Below, piece by piece: positions 7,840-16,302 of a DNA stretch of 64,000 bases; position 1 is the stretch's first letter; each line of letters opens with the position of its first letter. A program made the translations under genes and the position numbers. Source of the stretch: Dyadobacter chenwenxiniae (lineage in GTDB: Bacteria > Bacteroidota > Bacteroidia > Cytophagales > Spirosomataceae). Where the stretch lies: the NCBI RefSeq assembly GCF_022869785.1, contig NZ_CP094997.1:558001-622000 (forward strand), written 5' to 3'. A model generated the notes under the pieces. That model was given only the letters and a program-made list of their open reading frames with translations. It was not told the origin of the DNA and searched no databases.

Positions 7840-8385
7840 TCAATTGGTTTGCAAAGCATTGGATTTGATCAAACAAAAAACAGAATAGTTGATAATGTCC
7901 TGATATCCGGCTTTAACCCCCTCAGAGACAAGCGTTAATCCCTGATTGTCTTCAATTTGTTTGATCCTTAACAACTTCATGAGAATGATATCGGTCATAG
8001 AACTAACGCGCATATCGCGCCAAGCTTCTCCATAATCATGATTTTTATTAAACAGCAGTTCCTTCACTTCGTTCACTTGCTGATTATATAGTGAAGTCAA
8101 TTGGGTGTCATTGATCTCCTCCCTATGCTCGATGGCAGCAATCTGGATCAATGCCATCACGCAGTAATTGATGATCCCGATGAATTCTGAGGAAATATCT
8201 TCATTCACTTTTTGAGTACCTTTCTCCTGAATGGTGCGAATGCGCTGCGCTTTGATGAATATCTGGTCGGTAAGGGAAGGAATGCGCAAAATGCGCCAGG
8301 ATGTTCCGTAATCTTGATTTTTTTTTGCGAAAAGATCTTGGCAATACTGAATGATTTCCTGATATTCCGATTCTGTGGATTTCAC
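7840..8385 (-). CDS. DUF1599 family protein with two tandem copies of the domain
   Basis: A 181-residue cytoplasmic protein that starts with GTG. It is an internal duplication: YCQDLFAKKNQDYGTSWRIL in the first half corresponds to VKELLFNKNHDYGEAWRDMR in the second, and IGIINYCVMALIQI to QDIINYSVFCLIKS. DUF1599 has been discussed in the literature as a nucleotide-modification-associated domain, and the K-[NK]-x-D-Y-G-x-[AS]-W-R motif is its core, but I know of no assigned reaction. Its neighbours are the DoxX-like gene downstream and folP divergently upstream, a conserved Bacteroidota neighbourhood. No catalytic claim is made. Confidence 0.85.
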   Translation of the reverse strand: MKSTESEYQEIIQYCQDLFAKKNQDYGTSWRILRIPSLTDQIFIKAQRIRTIQEKGTQKVNEDISSEFIGIINYCVMALIQIAAIEHREEINDTQLTSLYNQQVNEVKELLFNKNHDYGEAWRDMRVSSMTDIILMKLLRIKQIEDNQGLTLVSEGVKAGYQDIINYSVFCLIKSNALQTN

Positions 8386-8469
8386 TGCGTAAAATTGGTT
8401 TGCTGCTTAATAGACAAGAAAATCAAACGGTTTGATACTCACATCCTTGTCTGGATTTAACAAGATTTT

Positions 8470-9318
8470 ATGTTGCAAGTTAGCAAAAAAACGCTCAACA
8501 TCAGGGGCAAACTCCTTGATCTGTCCACACCGGCAGTGATGGGAATTCTTAACATCACACCCGATTCATTTTACGAAGGTAGCCGGATGCAATCTGAGGA
8601 TGAGTTGCTCTCGAAAGCCGGGCAGATGCTGGCTGAGGGTGCAACAATGGTTGATATTGGCGGATACTCCACGCGGCCCGGGGCCAGGGAAGTGGAGGCA
8701 GCGGAAGAGTCGGATAGGGTGGAGTCGGCAGTGGTGCCACTGAATAAGAATTTCCCTGAACTTATCATTTCTGTGGATACATTTCGTTCTCAGGTGGCCA
8801 AACGGGCAATAGAAACAGGTGCGCACATCGTTAATGATGTTTCCGGAGGCACTCTGGATGAGCAGATGTTTGAAGTTGTCAGCGCATTGCATGTCCCATA
8901 TATACTTATGCATATGCGCGGGACGCCGCAAACGATGAGCACAATGACGACTTATAATCAGCTCGTTCCGGATATTTTGAAGGATTTGAAAGGAAAAATG
9001 GATAAGTTGAGATCACTGGGAGTGGTGGATATCATAGTAGATCCCGGTTTTGGATTTGCCAAGAACACGAAGCAGAATTTTGCGTTATTGCAGCATTTGT
9101 CCGAATTCAGCTTGTTAGACTGTCCTATTTTGGTCGGCATCTCGCGTAAGGCAACCATTTATAAAACGCTTCATGTTTCGGCCGGAGAAGCATTAAATGG
9201 TACGACAGTCATGAATACGATGGCTTTGGAGCGAGGTGCTTCGATCATCAGGGTGCACGATGTGAAACCTGCCGCGGAGGCGGTAAAACTGTGGCTGGCT
9301 GCTTCCAGTGTGAATTAA
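8470..9318 (+). CDS. folP: Dihydropteroate synthase
   Basis: A 282-residue TIM-barrel enzyme that joins 7,8-dihydropterin pyrophosphate and p-aminobenzoate in folate synthesis. Motifs: VMGILNITPDSFYEGSR (pterin/phosphate binding), MVDIGGYSTRPGA, HIVNDVSGG, MHMRGTPQTM, IVDPGFGFAKN and VGISRKATI, all in family order. The C-terminal RVHDVKPA His is also present. The gene is followed 38 bases later by cdaA, a linkage widely conserved in Bacteroidota, so the two are probably one transcript. Confidence 0.96.
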   Translation: MLQVSKKTLNIRGKLLDLSTPAVMGILNITPDSFYEGSRMQSEDELLSKAGQMLAEGATMVDIGGYSTRPGAREVEAAEESDRVESAVVPLNKNFPELIISVDTFRSQVAKRAIETGAHIVNDVSGGTLDEQMFEVVSALHVPYILMHMRGTPQTMSTMTTYNQLVPDILKDLKGKMDKLRSLGVVDIIVDPGFGFAKNTKQNFALLQHLSEFSLLDCPILVGISRKATIYKTLHVSAGEALNGTTVMNTMALERGASIIRVHDVKPAAEAVKLWLAASSVN

Positions 9319-9356
9319 AAATAGTAATTTAGTCGCGAAATAATATTGATTTTCTT

Positions 9357-10160
9357 ATGCGTGTGGGTTTTTTGAACATCAATTGGGCCGACGTCCTGGA
9401 TGTTTTTTTGGTGGCCGTTCTTCTTTATCAGGTTTTTACACTTGTCCGTGGAAGCATTGCCAGCCGGGTTTTTCTCGGTTACTTGTTTGTATACGTGTTT
9501 TATCTGGTTGTGAAAGGACTGGGACTGGGCTTACTCACTGCCATTTTGCAATATTTCATGGGCGTTGGAGCCGTGGCATTGATCGTCATTTTTCAACAGG
9601 AAATCAGGCGGTTTCTGCTCATTATCGGTAAATCCACGATTTATACGAATAATGGTTTGCTTAAAAAAGTGATGGGCAGTTCGGTCCTGGATCTGAAAGG
9701 CAAGAATCTCAGAGAAATTGTTGATGCTTCTAAAACCATTGCTTCCAATTTTACCGGCGCATTGATCGTGGTTAACAAGCGCGATGATCTTAGTAAATTT
9801 GTGGAGACCGGGGAATTGCTGGATGCACGTGTTTCCAAGCCGCTGCTTGTTTCTTTATTCAATCAATATAGTGAGCTGCATGACGGGGCTATTATCATTG
9901 TGGATGGCATTTTGAAAGCCGCGCGATGTGTTTTGCCCGTTGCCGATGGCGTAGATGTTCCTTCGTCACTGGGTTTCCGGCACCGTGCAGCCATGGGGAT
10001 GAGCGAGGCCACGGATGCGATTGTCATTGTGATTTCTGAGCAGACGGGTAAAATTTCCCTGGCTGTGGAAGGAGAGCTTCACAGCAACATCCCTTATTCA
10101 GAGCTGGAAAATCGCATCGAAGAATACTTGAATTCGGACGTACAACGTATGCCCAAATAA
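9357..10160 (+). CDS. cdaA: Diadenylate cyclase (CdaA/DacA type)
   Basis: 267 residues. The N-terminal 90 or so hold three hydrophobic helices, and the rest is the DisA_N cyclase domain. Its catalytic motifs are LHDGAIIIVDG (DGA) and SLGFRHRAAMG (RHR). The enzyme condenses two ATP to cyclic di-AMP at the membrane; in the family this signal controls osmolyte and potassium balance and wall homeostasis. The YbbR-domain regulator that accompanies cdaA in Firmicutes is absent here, as usual in Bacteroidota. Linked to folP upstream. Confidence 0.95.
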   Translation: MRVGFLNINWADVLDVFLVAVLLYQVFTLVRGSIASRVFLGYLFVYVFYLVVKGLGLGLLTAILQYFMGVGAVALIVIFQQEIRRFLLIIGKSTIYTNNGLLKKVMGSSVLDLKGKNLREIVDASKTIASNFTGALIVVNKRDDLSKFVETGELLDARVSKPLLVSLFNQYSELHDGAIIIVDGILKAARCVLPVADGVDVPSSLGFRHRAAMGMSEATDAIVIVISEQTGKISLAVEGELHSNIPYSELENRIEEYLNSDVQRMPK

Positions 10161-10196
10161 GTATTGTCAGGTTTAGCAAATATATTTACGGCGAAA

Positions 10197-10228
10197 TTTG
10201 GCATTTCAACAAGCAATTTCTATTTTTG
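10197..10228 (+). promoter_or_regulatory. Promoter of rpsT
   Basis: TTTG at 10197-10200, a 20-base spacer and TATTTTTG at 10221-10228 match the Bacteroidota consensus perfectly. The rpsT ATG at 10266 follows about 37 bases after the -7 box. Confidence 0.75.
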
Positions 10229-10265
10229 CAAACCGAAATGAAGAAGAGAAAATTATCATTACAAA

Positions 10266-10529
10266 ATGGCAAATCATAAATCAGCATTAAAAAGAATCCG
10301 CGCTAACGAAACTAAGCGTTTGCGTAATCGCTACCAACACAAAACTACACGTTCATACATAAAGAAATTGCGTGAAACGACTGATAAGGCAGTAGCTGTT
10401 GAAGTTTACAAAACTGTATCTTCAATGTTGGATCGTTTGGCAAAGAAAAACATCATCCACAAGAAAAAAGCTTCTAACCAGAAGTCGAAGTTGGCCAGGT
10501 TGGTTAATTCGATTGCAGTAGCAGCATAA
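10266..10529 (+). CDS. rpsT: 30S ribosomal protein S20
   Basis: An 87-residue basic protein beginning MANHKSALKRIRANETKRLRN, the diagnostic S20 opening (ANxxSAxKRxR). It binds the 5' domain of 16S rRNA early in 30S assembly. Lys/Arg-rich helices and the C-terminal NQKSKLARLVN complete the family pattern at normal length. It has its own promoter and two tandem terminators, fitting a monocistronic, highly expressed gene. Confidence 0.98.
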   Translation: MANHKSALKRIRANETKRLRNRYQHKTTRSYIKKLRETTDKAVAVEVYKTVSSMLDRLAKKNIIHKKKASNQKSKLARLVNSIAVAA

Positions 10530-10549
10530 TTTTTTGTAGTAAAGATTTG

Positions 10550-10578
10550 GCCCCGGTAACGCTGTTATCGGGGCTTTT
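10550..10578 (+). terminator. First terminator after rpsT
   Basis: GCCCCGGTAAC (10550-10560) pairs with GTTATCGGGGC (10564-10574) with one G-T wobble, followed by TTTT. It lies 20 bases after the rpsT stop. Confidence 0.85.
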
Positions 10579-10607
10579 CTATTTTTATCGTATATTGCGT
10601 TTTCAAG

Positions 10608-10649
10608 AAGAAACCTTGTGAGGCTATGTTGCTTCACAAGGTTTCTTTT
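10608..10649 (+). terminator. Second, perfect hairpin terminator after rpsT
   Basis: AAGAAACCTTGTGA (10608-10621) is the exact reverse complement of TCACAAGGTTTCTT (10634-10647), a 14-bp stem with a 12-base loop and TT after it. With the terminator 30 bases upstream it forms a tandem pair that insulates the next gene. Confidence 0.8.
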
Positions 10650-10701
10650 GGTATAACCTCCATTTAATATTTTAAACCACCTATAACTTAAATTCTTTTC
10701 T

Positions 10702-11982
10702 ATGAAAAAAGTCGCATTATTTGCTGGTTTGGCAGCGCTCGGAGCAGTTCCCGCGATTGCTCAATCGCCCATTAACTTTAATGCCCGGGGTTTGGTTGTT
10801 GTTTCGGATGCTGATATGGCGGCATCGGCATTGGTTGATGGGAAGCTGTTAAGAGACAATACTGCAAAAGACCTTCTTACAACAATCAAATTTCCGGTTG
10901 AGCGCGGGAGCAAAGGCATAGGGAGCGCGCTTGTGTCAAACTCTGTGCTCGCATCCGGAAAAACACTGGCTGTGCCCGCAACAGGAACGCTAGCCTACGT
11001 GCTCGATAGCAGGCTTCGTCCTGAGGATGGCGTAAATGAATATAAGGATGCGTCTGCTGAATTTCCGGCAGGAGAAAAATTGTTCGTTGTTGACATTACC
11101 AACCTTGCCGCACCAAAAGCAAAGTTTGGATTTGCTGTTGGCAAAAAACCAAATGCCATTGACGTAAACAAAAACGAGCTGATACTGACCACGAATGATG
11201 TTGGAAAAGAGCTCGTTTTCATCGAAGCGGGACCGGATGGTAAACCTGCGCGTTTTCTGAACCTGCCCGCTGCGATTGATACAACGAGCAAGATTATCGA
11301 CATTACCTGGCATCCATCAGGTGATTTTATTGCTTTTACACTGGATAATTCCAATGAAGTAGGACTCTATAAAGTGATCCGGGAAGCGGGGAAATTGAAG
11401 AATGTTGAAATGGTTGGAAAACCGATCAAGGTTGGAACAGAACCTTCGTTTGGAAGATTCTCAGCGGATGGAAGGCATTATTTCGTACTGGATACCAAGT
11501 CTGCAACGCCAGGTAAGGGAGCAGGTGACGGGGAAATTCTGGTGGTCAATTTCTCGATGGACGGTGCGATTGAGCATAAAGTGGCTGCGCAAGTTCCGGC
11601 GGGAACAAATACAGGTTCATTTGCAATCAGTCCGGATGGGTCCATGCTGGTAACTGTGAATGCGGGTAAAAGCGGTGCGCCCTGGACAGAAGCAGGCTCA
11701 GGAACCGGTGCTTCGCTTTCATTGTATAAAGTTACGGCTGCAACTGGCGCGTTGACCAAAGTGGCTGATTATCCTTTTGAAGGAATTTATCCGCAGAGCG
11801 TTGCCTTTGACAAGGATGGTTCAAACATTGCGGTGTCCGTATTTGAATATCTCCAATATGGCACGGGAAATGGGGGAGTTGAGTTCTGGACAGTCGCAAA
11901 AGGCGATTCGCCATCGCTTAAAAAGCAGGGAGCGACGATCAGCGTAGGCAAAGGTGCCCATACATTGCGGGTTATCCCTTGA
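10702..11982 (+). CDS. Secreted beta-propeller protein, function unknown
   Basis: 426 residues with a signal peptide (MKKVALFAGLAALGAVPAIAQ). The mature part has repeated beta-propeller or lactonase-like blades: DITWHPSGDFIAFTLDNSNEVGLYKV, FGRFSADGRHYFVLDT, SFAISPDGSMLVTVNAG and SVAFDKDGSNIAVSVFEY share the xxxSPDGxxxxV pattern. The fold resembles 6-phosphogluconolactonase-like or YVTN-type proteins, but no catalytic residues could be assigned. It is probably periplasmic or exported; no T9SS tail is visible. The gene is isolated between the rpsT terminators and the ABC-F gene. Confidence 0.75.
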   Translation: MKKVALFAGLAALGAVPAIAQSPINFNARGLVVVSDADMAASALVDGKLLRDNTAKDLLTTIKFPVERGSKGIGSALVSNSVLASGKTLAVPATGTLAYVLDSRLRPEDGVNEYKDASAEFPAGEKLFVVDITNLAAPKAKFGFAVGKKPNAIDVNKNELILTTNDVGKELVFIEAGPDGKPARFLNLPAAIDTTSKIIDITWHPSGDFIAFTLDNSNEVGLYKVIREAGKLKNVEMVGKPIKVGTEPSFGRFSADGRHYFVLDTKSATPGKGAGDGEILVVNFSMDGAIEHKVAAQVPAGTNTGSFAISPDGSMLVTVNAGKSGAPWTEAGSGTGASLSLYKVTAATGALTKVADYPFEGIYPQSVAFDKDGSNIAVSVFEYLQYGTGNGGVEFWTVAKGDSPSLKKQGATISVGKGAHTLRVIP

Positions 11983-12114
11983 TTAAATATGTAAATTTCG
12001 ACTGAGCGGGCTGGTAATCACCGGTCCGCTTCGTTTGTTTTAGTTTGTTCAACATGCGAATTCGTTCTGAATTTCGTAGTTTTGCGCTTTCATTCATAAA
12101 AAATTTATTTTAAA

Positions 12115-13728
12115 ATGATTACGGTTCAGAACGTATCATTGCGATACGGCAAAAGGGTATTATTCGATGAGGTTAATATAAAGTTTGTTCCCGGCAATTG
12201 TTATGGTGTGATCGGAGCGAATGGCGCTGGGAAATCTACATTCTTGAAAATACTTTCAGGCGAAATAGAACCGCAAACAGGGAATGTAAGCATGAATCCG
12301 GGGGAAAGGATGACTTTCCTGAAACAGGATCAGTTCGAATTTGACGCCTATACGGTGATGGATACGGTAATCCTCGGCCATGAGCGCCTATATAAAATCA
12401 TGAAGGAGCGTGAGGCGATTTATGAAAAGGAAGAATTCACTGATGCAGACGGAGAGAAAGCAGCAGAGCTCGAAGCCGAATTTGCGGATTTAAATGGCTG
12501 GGAAGCGGAAACCGAAGCTGCGCAACTACTGAGCGGGCTGGGCCTTTTAGAGGAACAGCACAGTGCCTTAATGAGCGACCTCAATGCGAATGATAAAGTC
12601 CGCGTTTTGCTTGCACAGGCTCTTTTTGGAAATCCGGACGTGTTACTGCTGGATGAGCCTACCAACAACCTGGATGTTGAAACGGTGCTTTGGCTCGAAA
12701 ATTTCCTTGCCGATTTCAAAAATACAGTGATCGTAGTTTCTCACGACAGGCACTTCCTGGATGAGGTTTGTACGCACGTTGTGGATATCGATTTCAGCAA
12801 AGTGCAGATGTTTTCTGGTAACTACTCTTTCTGGTATGAATCGAGCCAGCTTGCTTTAAAGCAGCGCCAGGACCAGAATAAGAAGTCTGAGGATAAGCGT
12901 AAGGAACTGGAAGAATTTATCAGAAGATTCAGTGCCAACGCTTCGAAATCGAAGCAGGCAACTTCCCGTGCGAAACTCTTGGATAAGCTTACCATTGATG
13001 ACATTAAGCCATCGTCGCGTAAATATCCATACATCGCATTCAAGTCTGAAAGAGAAGTTGGCGATCAGCTTCTGCGTGTTGAAGGCTTGTCAAAGACGGC
13101 TGACGACGGCACGAAGCTTTTTGATAATATCAGTTTCAATGTTAATAAAGGGGATAAAATTGCATTCGTTAGCCGTAATGTAATGGCTATCAGCTCTTTC
13201 TTCGACATTATCAACGAAGAACAGAAAGCCGACAAAGGATCGTACACCTGGGGAGTGACCATTACGAAGTCATACTTCACAAAAGATCCGACTTCGTTTT
13301 TCGACGTGGATCTGAATCTGGTTGACTGGTTGCGCCAATATTCCGAAGAAAAGGACGAAAGCTTTATCCGTGGATTTTTGGGACGGATGCTTTTCTCTGG
13401 TGAAGAATCTCTTAAAAAAGCAAAAGTGTTGTCGGGAGGTGAGAAGGTCCGTTGTATGCTTTCGAGAACAATGCTTTCAGGCGCTAATGCATTGGTTTTG
13501 GATGACCCAACTAACCACCTGGACCTTGAATCGATTACTGCATTGAACAACGGTTTGATCGATTTTTCAGGTTGTCTTCTGTTCTATTCGCATGATCACC
13601 AGTTCGTTCATACGATTGCGAACAGGATCATTGAAATAGGGCCGAAAGGGATTTTGGATAAATTAATGACTTACGACGAATTCCTGAAAGACGAAACTGT
13701 GAAGCAGCAACGTCAGAAGCTGTACTAA
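12115..13728 (+). CDS. ABC-F family ATP-binding protein (YbiT-like) with degenerate motifs
   Basis: 537 residues with two ABC ATPase domains and no membrane part, the layout of ABC-F proteins that act on ribosomes. Domain 1 has Walker A GANGAGKST, the loop LNANDKVRVLLAQALFG where LSGG would be expected, and Walker B DVLLLDEPTNNLD. The linker (about residues 245-300) is charged and helical. Domain 2 has SRNVMAISSFF in place of a Walker A loop (no GK[ST]), but an intact signature VLSGGEKVRCMLSR and Walker B ALVLDDPTNHLD, where Asp replaces the usual catalytic Glu. YbiT-like members often have weak motifs, so the protein is probably functional but asymmetric. Whether it gives antibiotic protection cannot be told. 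Confidence 0.9.
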   Translation: MITVQNVSLRYGKRVLFDEVNIKFVPGNCYGVIGANGAGKSTFLKILSGEIEPQTGNVSMNPGERMTFLKQDQFEFDAYTVMDTVILGHERLYKIMKEREAIYEKEEFTDADGEKAAELEAEFADLNGWEAETEAAQLLSGLGLLEEQHSALMSDLNANDKVRVLLAQALFGNPDVLLLDEPTNNLDVETVLWLENFLADFKNTVIVVSHDRHFLDEVCTHVVDIDFSKVQMFSGNYSFWYESSQLALKQRQDQNKKSEDKRKELEEFIRRFSANASKSKQATSRAKLLDKLTIDDIKPSSRKYPYIAFKSEREVGDQLLRVEGLSKTADDGTKLFDNISFNVNKGDKIAFVSRNVMAISSFFDIINEEQKADKGSYTWGVTITKSYFTKDPTSFFDVDLNLVDWLRQYSEEKDESFIRGFLGRMLFSGEESLKKAKVLSGGEKVRCMLSRTMLSGANALVLDDPTNHLDLESITALNNGLIDFSGCLLFYSHDHQFVHTIANRIIEIGPKGILDKLMTYDEFLKDETVKQQRQKLY

Positions 13729-13747
13729 TCTGATAATATTGTATTTC

Positions 13748-13779
13748 AAAGGCTGTCCATTACGTGGCAGCCTTTTTTT
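13748..13779. terminator. Terminator between the ABC-F and GT-C-like genes
   Basis: GGCTG and an inner CCA pair with TGG and CAGCC around a short loop, with AAA before and a run of seven T after. It serves the ABC-F gene and may also end the convergent membrane-protein gene. Confidence 0.82.
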
Positions 13780-13796
13780 ATGGCCAGCATGTCAAC

Positions 13797-15467
13797 TTAC
13801 AGTGTGATTTCACCTATGGAATGAACAGAAACGGATTTTCTGTCGCGAATGGAAAGCAGATGCAAGTTGTAATTTCCGGGCTTTAATTTCCTTTTGTAAA
13901 TAGTCGAAGTAAATTCGGTTCCCACTGATTTTTTAAATGTGGTGTAAAAATTCTTCACCGATCTTACATAATTGTTAGATGCAAGGCAAAAATATTTTGG
14001 CTGATTGTTAACAGGATCTGTCGCGACAACATAAAGCTCATCCGCTTGCTGATTGATTTGGCTGTTAGGCGCGTTACTTATTACGATGCGATCCGGCATG
14101 TTTAGTATGTCCACCGCAATGTTGCCTTCGCTTTGTTTCCAATTTATGTTGCTTAATAATGCATTCAAACGGCCCCGGTCCGATAACATAAAATTTCGCT
14201 GGGCAAAGTCCAGATAATTTGTAATGCTGACATCTTCGAAAATCACAGGATAGTAAATCGTTTTACTCCAACTATAATTTAGCTCATTCGCGCTGATTTC
14301 CCTGCTGAAATGCGTGATCTTATCATAATAAATGTAATAGGAACTGATGCAAAATGCCAGCGATGCGGCCGCAACTGCGATTTTCACCAAAGACCCTGCT
14401 TTGCCAAATGTCCAGTAACGATCATAGAATGCAACGGAAAAAATAGCGAAGAATGCGGAATAAATTTTATAGCGATCCATTCTGTAACCATCAAAGTCCG
14501 GCATGACGCCTCTGGCAAATACGATCAGGAATCCGACAAAAAGCAGCGAGATAATGCCTGCGAAGCAGAACCATTGCAATGTGGTAACGTCCGTTAGTGT
14601 TTTCTCGAAGAAATTTTTCAAAACAATGGTTATTGGAAACAAAAACACAATCCCAAGCACAACACTGGGCACCATGCTGTTGGTATAATTTGTGTCGGCC
14701 AGTTGCCCCACGAATGAAAGTAATAGCACTGATTTGACAGCAACATGTTTAAAGACATGATCCAGCATCGAGCCGGAATGTATTTTGATCGTCAGCAAAT
14801 GCACAGCAGTGATAAACAACAAAAATGCCGCTTGTGTCATTTTGTGGAGCTTGGGAATGTTGGAATAGGCCGTTATAATCATGAGGATAATGACGGCAGA
14901 CAGGCCGTTTGCGCTCGTGAAAAGTGCCAGGATTGCCAACACGCTGCTCCAAAACGCGCTTTTTCGACGCAGCGCCAGGTAAAAACTCCACATCGAAAAG
15001 AATAGGCAAGGCGCATGTTGAAGGCTGCAAGTGGCCCAGGAAATGGTGTCTTCATAATGCTGCACCTGGAAAAGCAGGCAAACGATCGTGAAAAAGCCTG
15101 GCAGTGATATCTGTTTCTTCGAGAAGAATTTGAACATCAGAAACAACGTTCCGAGCAGGCTCAGGTCGCCCAGGATAATCAGTATTTTAATGTTAACCTG
15201 ACCGGTGACCAGGAAAACGCCTAGCGTCAAAAGCTTTGCGAGCACCACCCTGTGTTCGAAATTTTGTTCAAAAAACAGAATTAGCTTTTCAGAAAGACTG
15301 TCTGACTGGATGTAATGAGTCAGAAAAAGGACAATGGACTGGAAATCGTCGTAATAGGGGAAGTTATATGCGTAATGATAAACTGTGGTCCAGAATGCAG
15401 CGATTATGAGGAAAACCAGTAACCAAACCAGTTTGACAAACAGATAATGTGACGTGATCGAGGGCAT
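13797..15467 (-). CDS. Polytopic membrane protein, GT-C glycosyltransferase-like
   Basis: 556 residues. The first 400 or so contain roughly ten hydrophobic helices (for example LVWLLVFLIIAAFWTTVY, FFTIVCLLFQV, SVLAILALFTSANGLSAVII, VVLGIVFLFPITIVL), and the C-terminal 150 are soluble. An early loop NFPYYDDFQSIVLFL with paired Asp residues and the later FEQNFEHRVVLAKL resemble the catalytic first loop and EHR motif of GT-C enzymes that use lipid-linked sugars, but I cannot assign the family. It stands alone between terminators. It may be an oligosaccharide transferase or an O-antigen modification protein; the product name is only a structural description. Confidence 0.6.
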   Translation of the reverse strand: MPSITSHYLFVKLVWLLVFLIIAAFWTTVYHYAYNFPYYDDFQSIVLFLTHYIQSDSLSEKLILFFEQNFEHRVVLAKLLTLGVFLVTGQVNIKILIILGDLSLLGTLFLMFKFFSKKQISLPGFFTIVCLLFQVQHYEDTISWATCSLQHAPCLFFSMWSFYLALRRKSAFWSSVLAILALFTSANGLSAVIILMIITAYSNIPKLHKMTQAAFLLFITAVHLLTIKIHSGSMLDHVFKHVAVKSVLLLSFVGQLADTNYTNSMVPSVVLGIVFLFPITIVLKNFFEKTLTDVTTLQWFCFAGIISLLFVGFLIVFARGVMPDFDGYRMDRYKIYSAFFAIFSVAFYDRYWTFGKAGSLVKIAVAAASLAFCISSYYIYYDKITHFSREISANELNYSWSKTIYYPVIFEDVSITNYLDFAQRNFMLSDRGRLNALLSNINWKQSEGNIAVDILNMPDRIVISNAPNSQINQQADELYVVATDPVNNQPKYFCLASNNYVRSVKNFYTTFKKSVGTEFTSTIYKRKLKPGNYNLHLLSIRDRKSVSVHSIGEITL

Positions 15468-15584
15468 AGTTTAGCAGTTCAACTGAGAGCGTGTGTGTGC
15501 TCATGCCGCAACTAAACCATTAGAATATGTCGATCCTTATCCGTTTACCAGCCGGAGATTTTCAATTATTCCCCGGTTTTCAAA

Positions 15585-15621
15585 GAAAAACCCCGGCAAC
15601 TGCGAAGCGACCGGGGTTTTC
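15585..15621 (-). terminator. Terminator after the gluconate dehydrogenase-like pair
   Basis: On the minus strand CCGGGG, a loop, and CCCCGG separated by about 15 bases form a GC-rich hairpin followed by TTTTTC. It lies 16 bases after the stop of the subunit 3 gene. Confidence 0.85.
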
Positions 15622-15637
15622 TTATTCTATACAAAGG

Positions 15638-16273
15638 TTATTCGTAGCTCAAACCATATTGCTTTAAAACATCCGCAGGGACACCTTCCCAAACATTTGG
15701 GGTGTTGCCCATATAACCAAGGTCAGCAATGCCTATTTTGGATGTATAGTAACCGGATGCAGTAAGGTTACGCATCAGATTGAAGAATGCAACGCCCTGG
15801 CTATGCATTGGCTTTGCTTTTTCGGGATAGGCAATGTCGTCCACGATTTGCAATTGCTGGGCCTTTGTCAACAGGGTGAAGCCTTTCGTGAATCTTTTGT
15901 TTGATTCCAGGTCTAACCATTTAAGCCCGCCGCGCAAAGGGACCTGGTTTTGGGGCATATCTTTGGCAATAAACTCGATGAAATCCGGAACGCCAGCTTG
16001 TGACGCGCTGCCGGACTTATCGTCCGCAGGAATAATAATGTCAACCAACACTTTTATTGTCGCCATTTCGGAAGCTGTGAGGAATTTTTCCTTCATCAGC
16101 TTTGCATCACGGATGGCCTCTTCCTTTGTCCGTCCGCCCGGAATTTTAAGGGGTGTTTCCGGCGGGGTTTGGGCATCAAGTTCTCTCTGTTCAGCCAAAG
16201 CAACCTGCGGGTTGAGCGCAGATAAACCCAAGGAGCTGAGCGTCAATGCTTTTAATGAATCTCTACGTTTCAT
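15638..16273 (-). CDS. Gluconate 2-dehydrogenase subunit 3 family protein (Tat signal)
   Basis: 211 residues with a twin-arginine signal, MKRRDSLKALTLSSLGLSAL, ending near ALAEQ. The mature part has the subunit 3 family pattern FLTASEMATIKVLVDIIIPADD and VPDFIEFIAKDMP. In gluconate-dehydrogenase-like complexes this small subunit accompanies a flavoprotein of the GMC class in the periplasm. The GMC gene lies 29 bases upstream on the same strand, so they form an operon. The flavoprotein has no signal of its own, so this subunit probably carries it through the Tat pore (inference). No cytochrome subunit is nearby. Confidence 0.88.
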   Translation of the reverse strand: MKRRDSLKALTLSSLGLSALNPQVALAEQRELDAQTPPETPLKIPGGRTKEEAIRDAKLMKEKFLTASEMATIKVLVDIIIPADDKSGSASQAGVPDFIEFIAKDMPQNQVPLRGGLKWLDLESNKRFTKGFTLLTKAQQLQIVDDIAYPEKAKPMHSQGVAFFNLMRNLTASGYYTSKIGIADLGYMGNTPNVWEGVPADVLKQYGLSYE

Positions 16274-16302
16274 AGTTATGATTTGAAACCGTGTTCAAAT
16301 AA

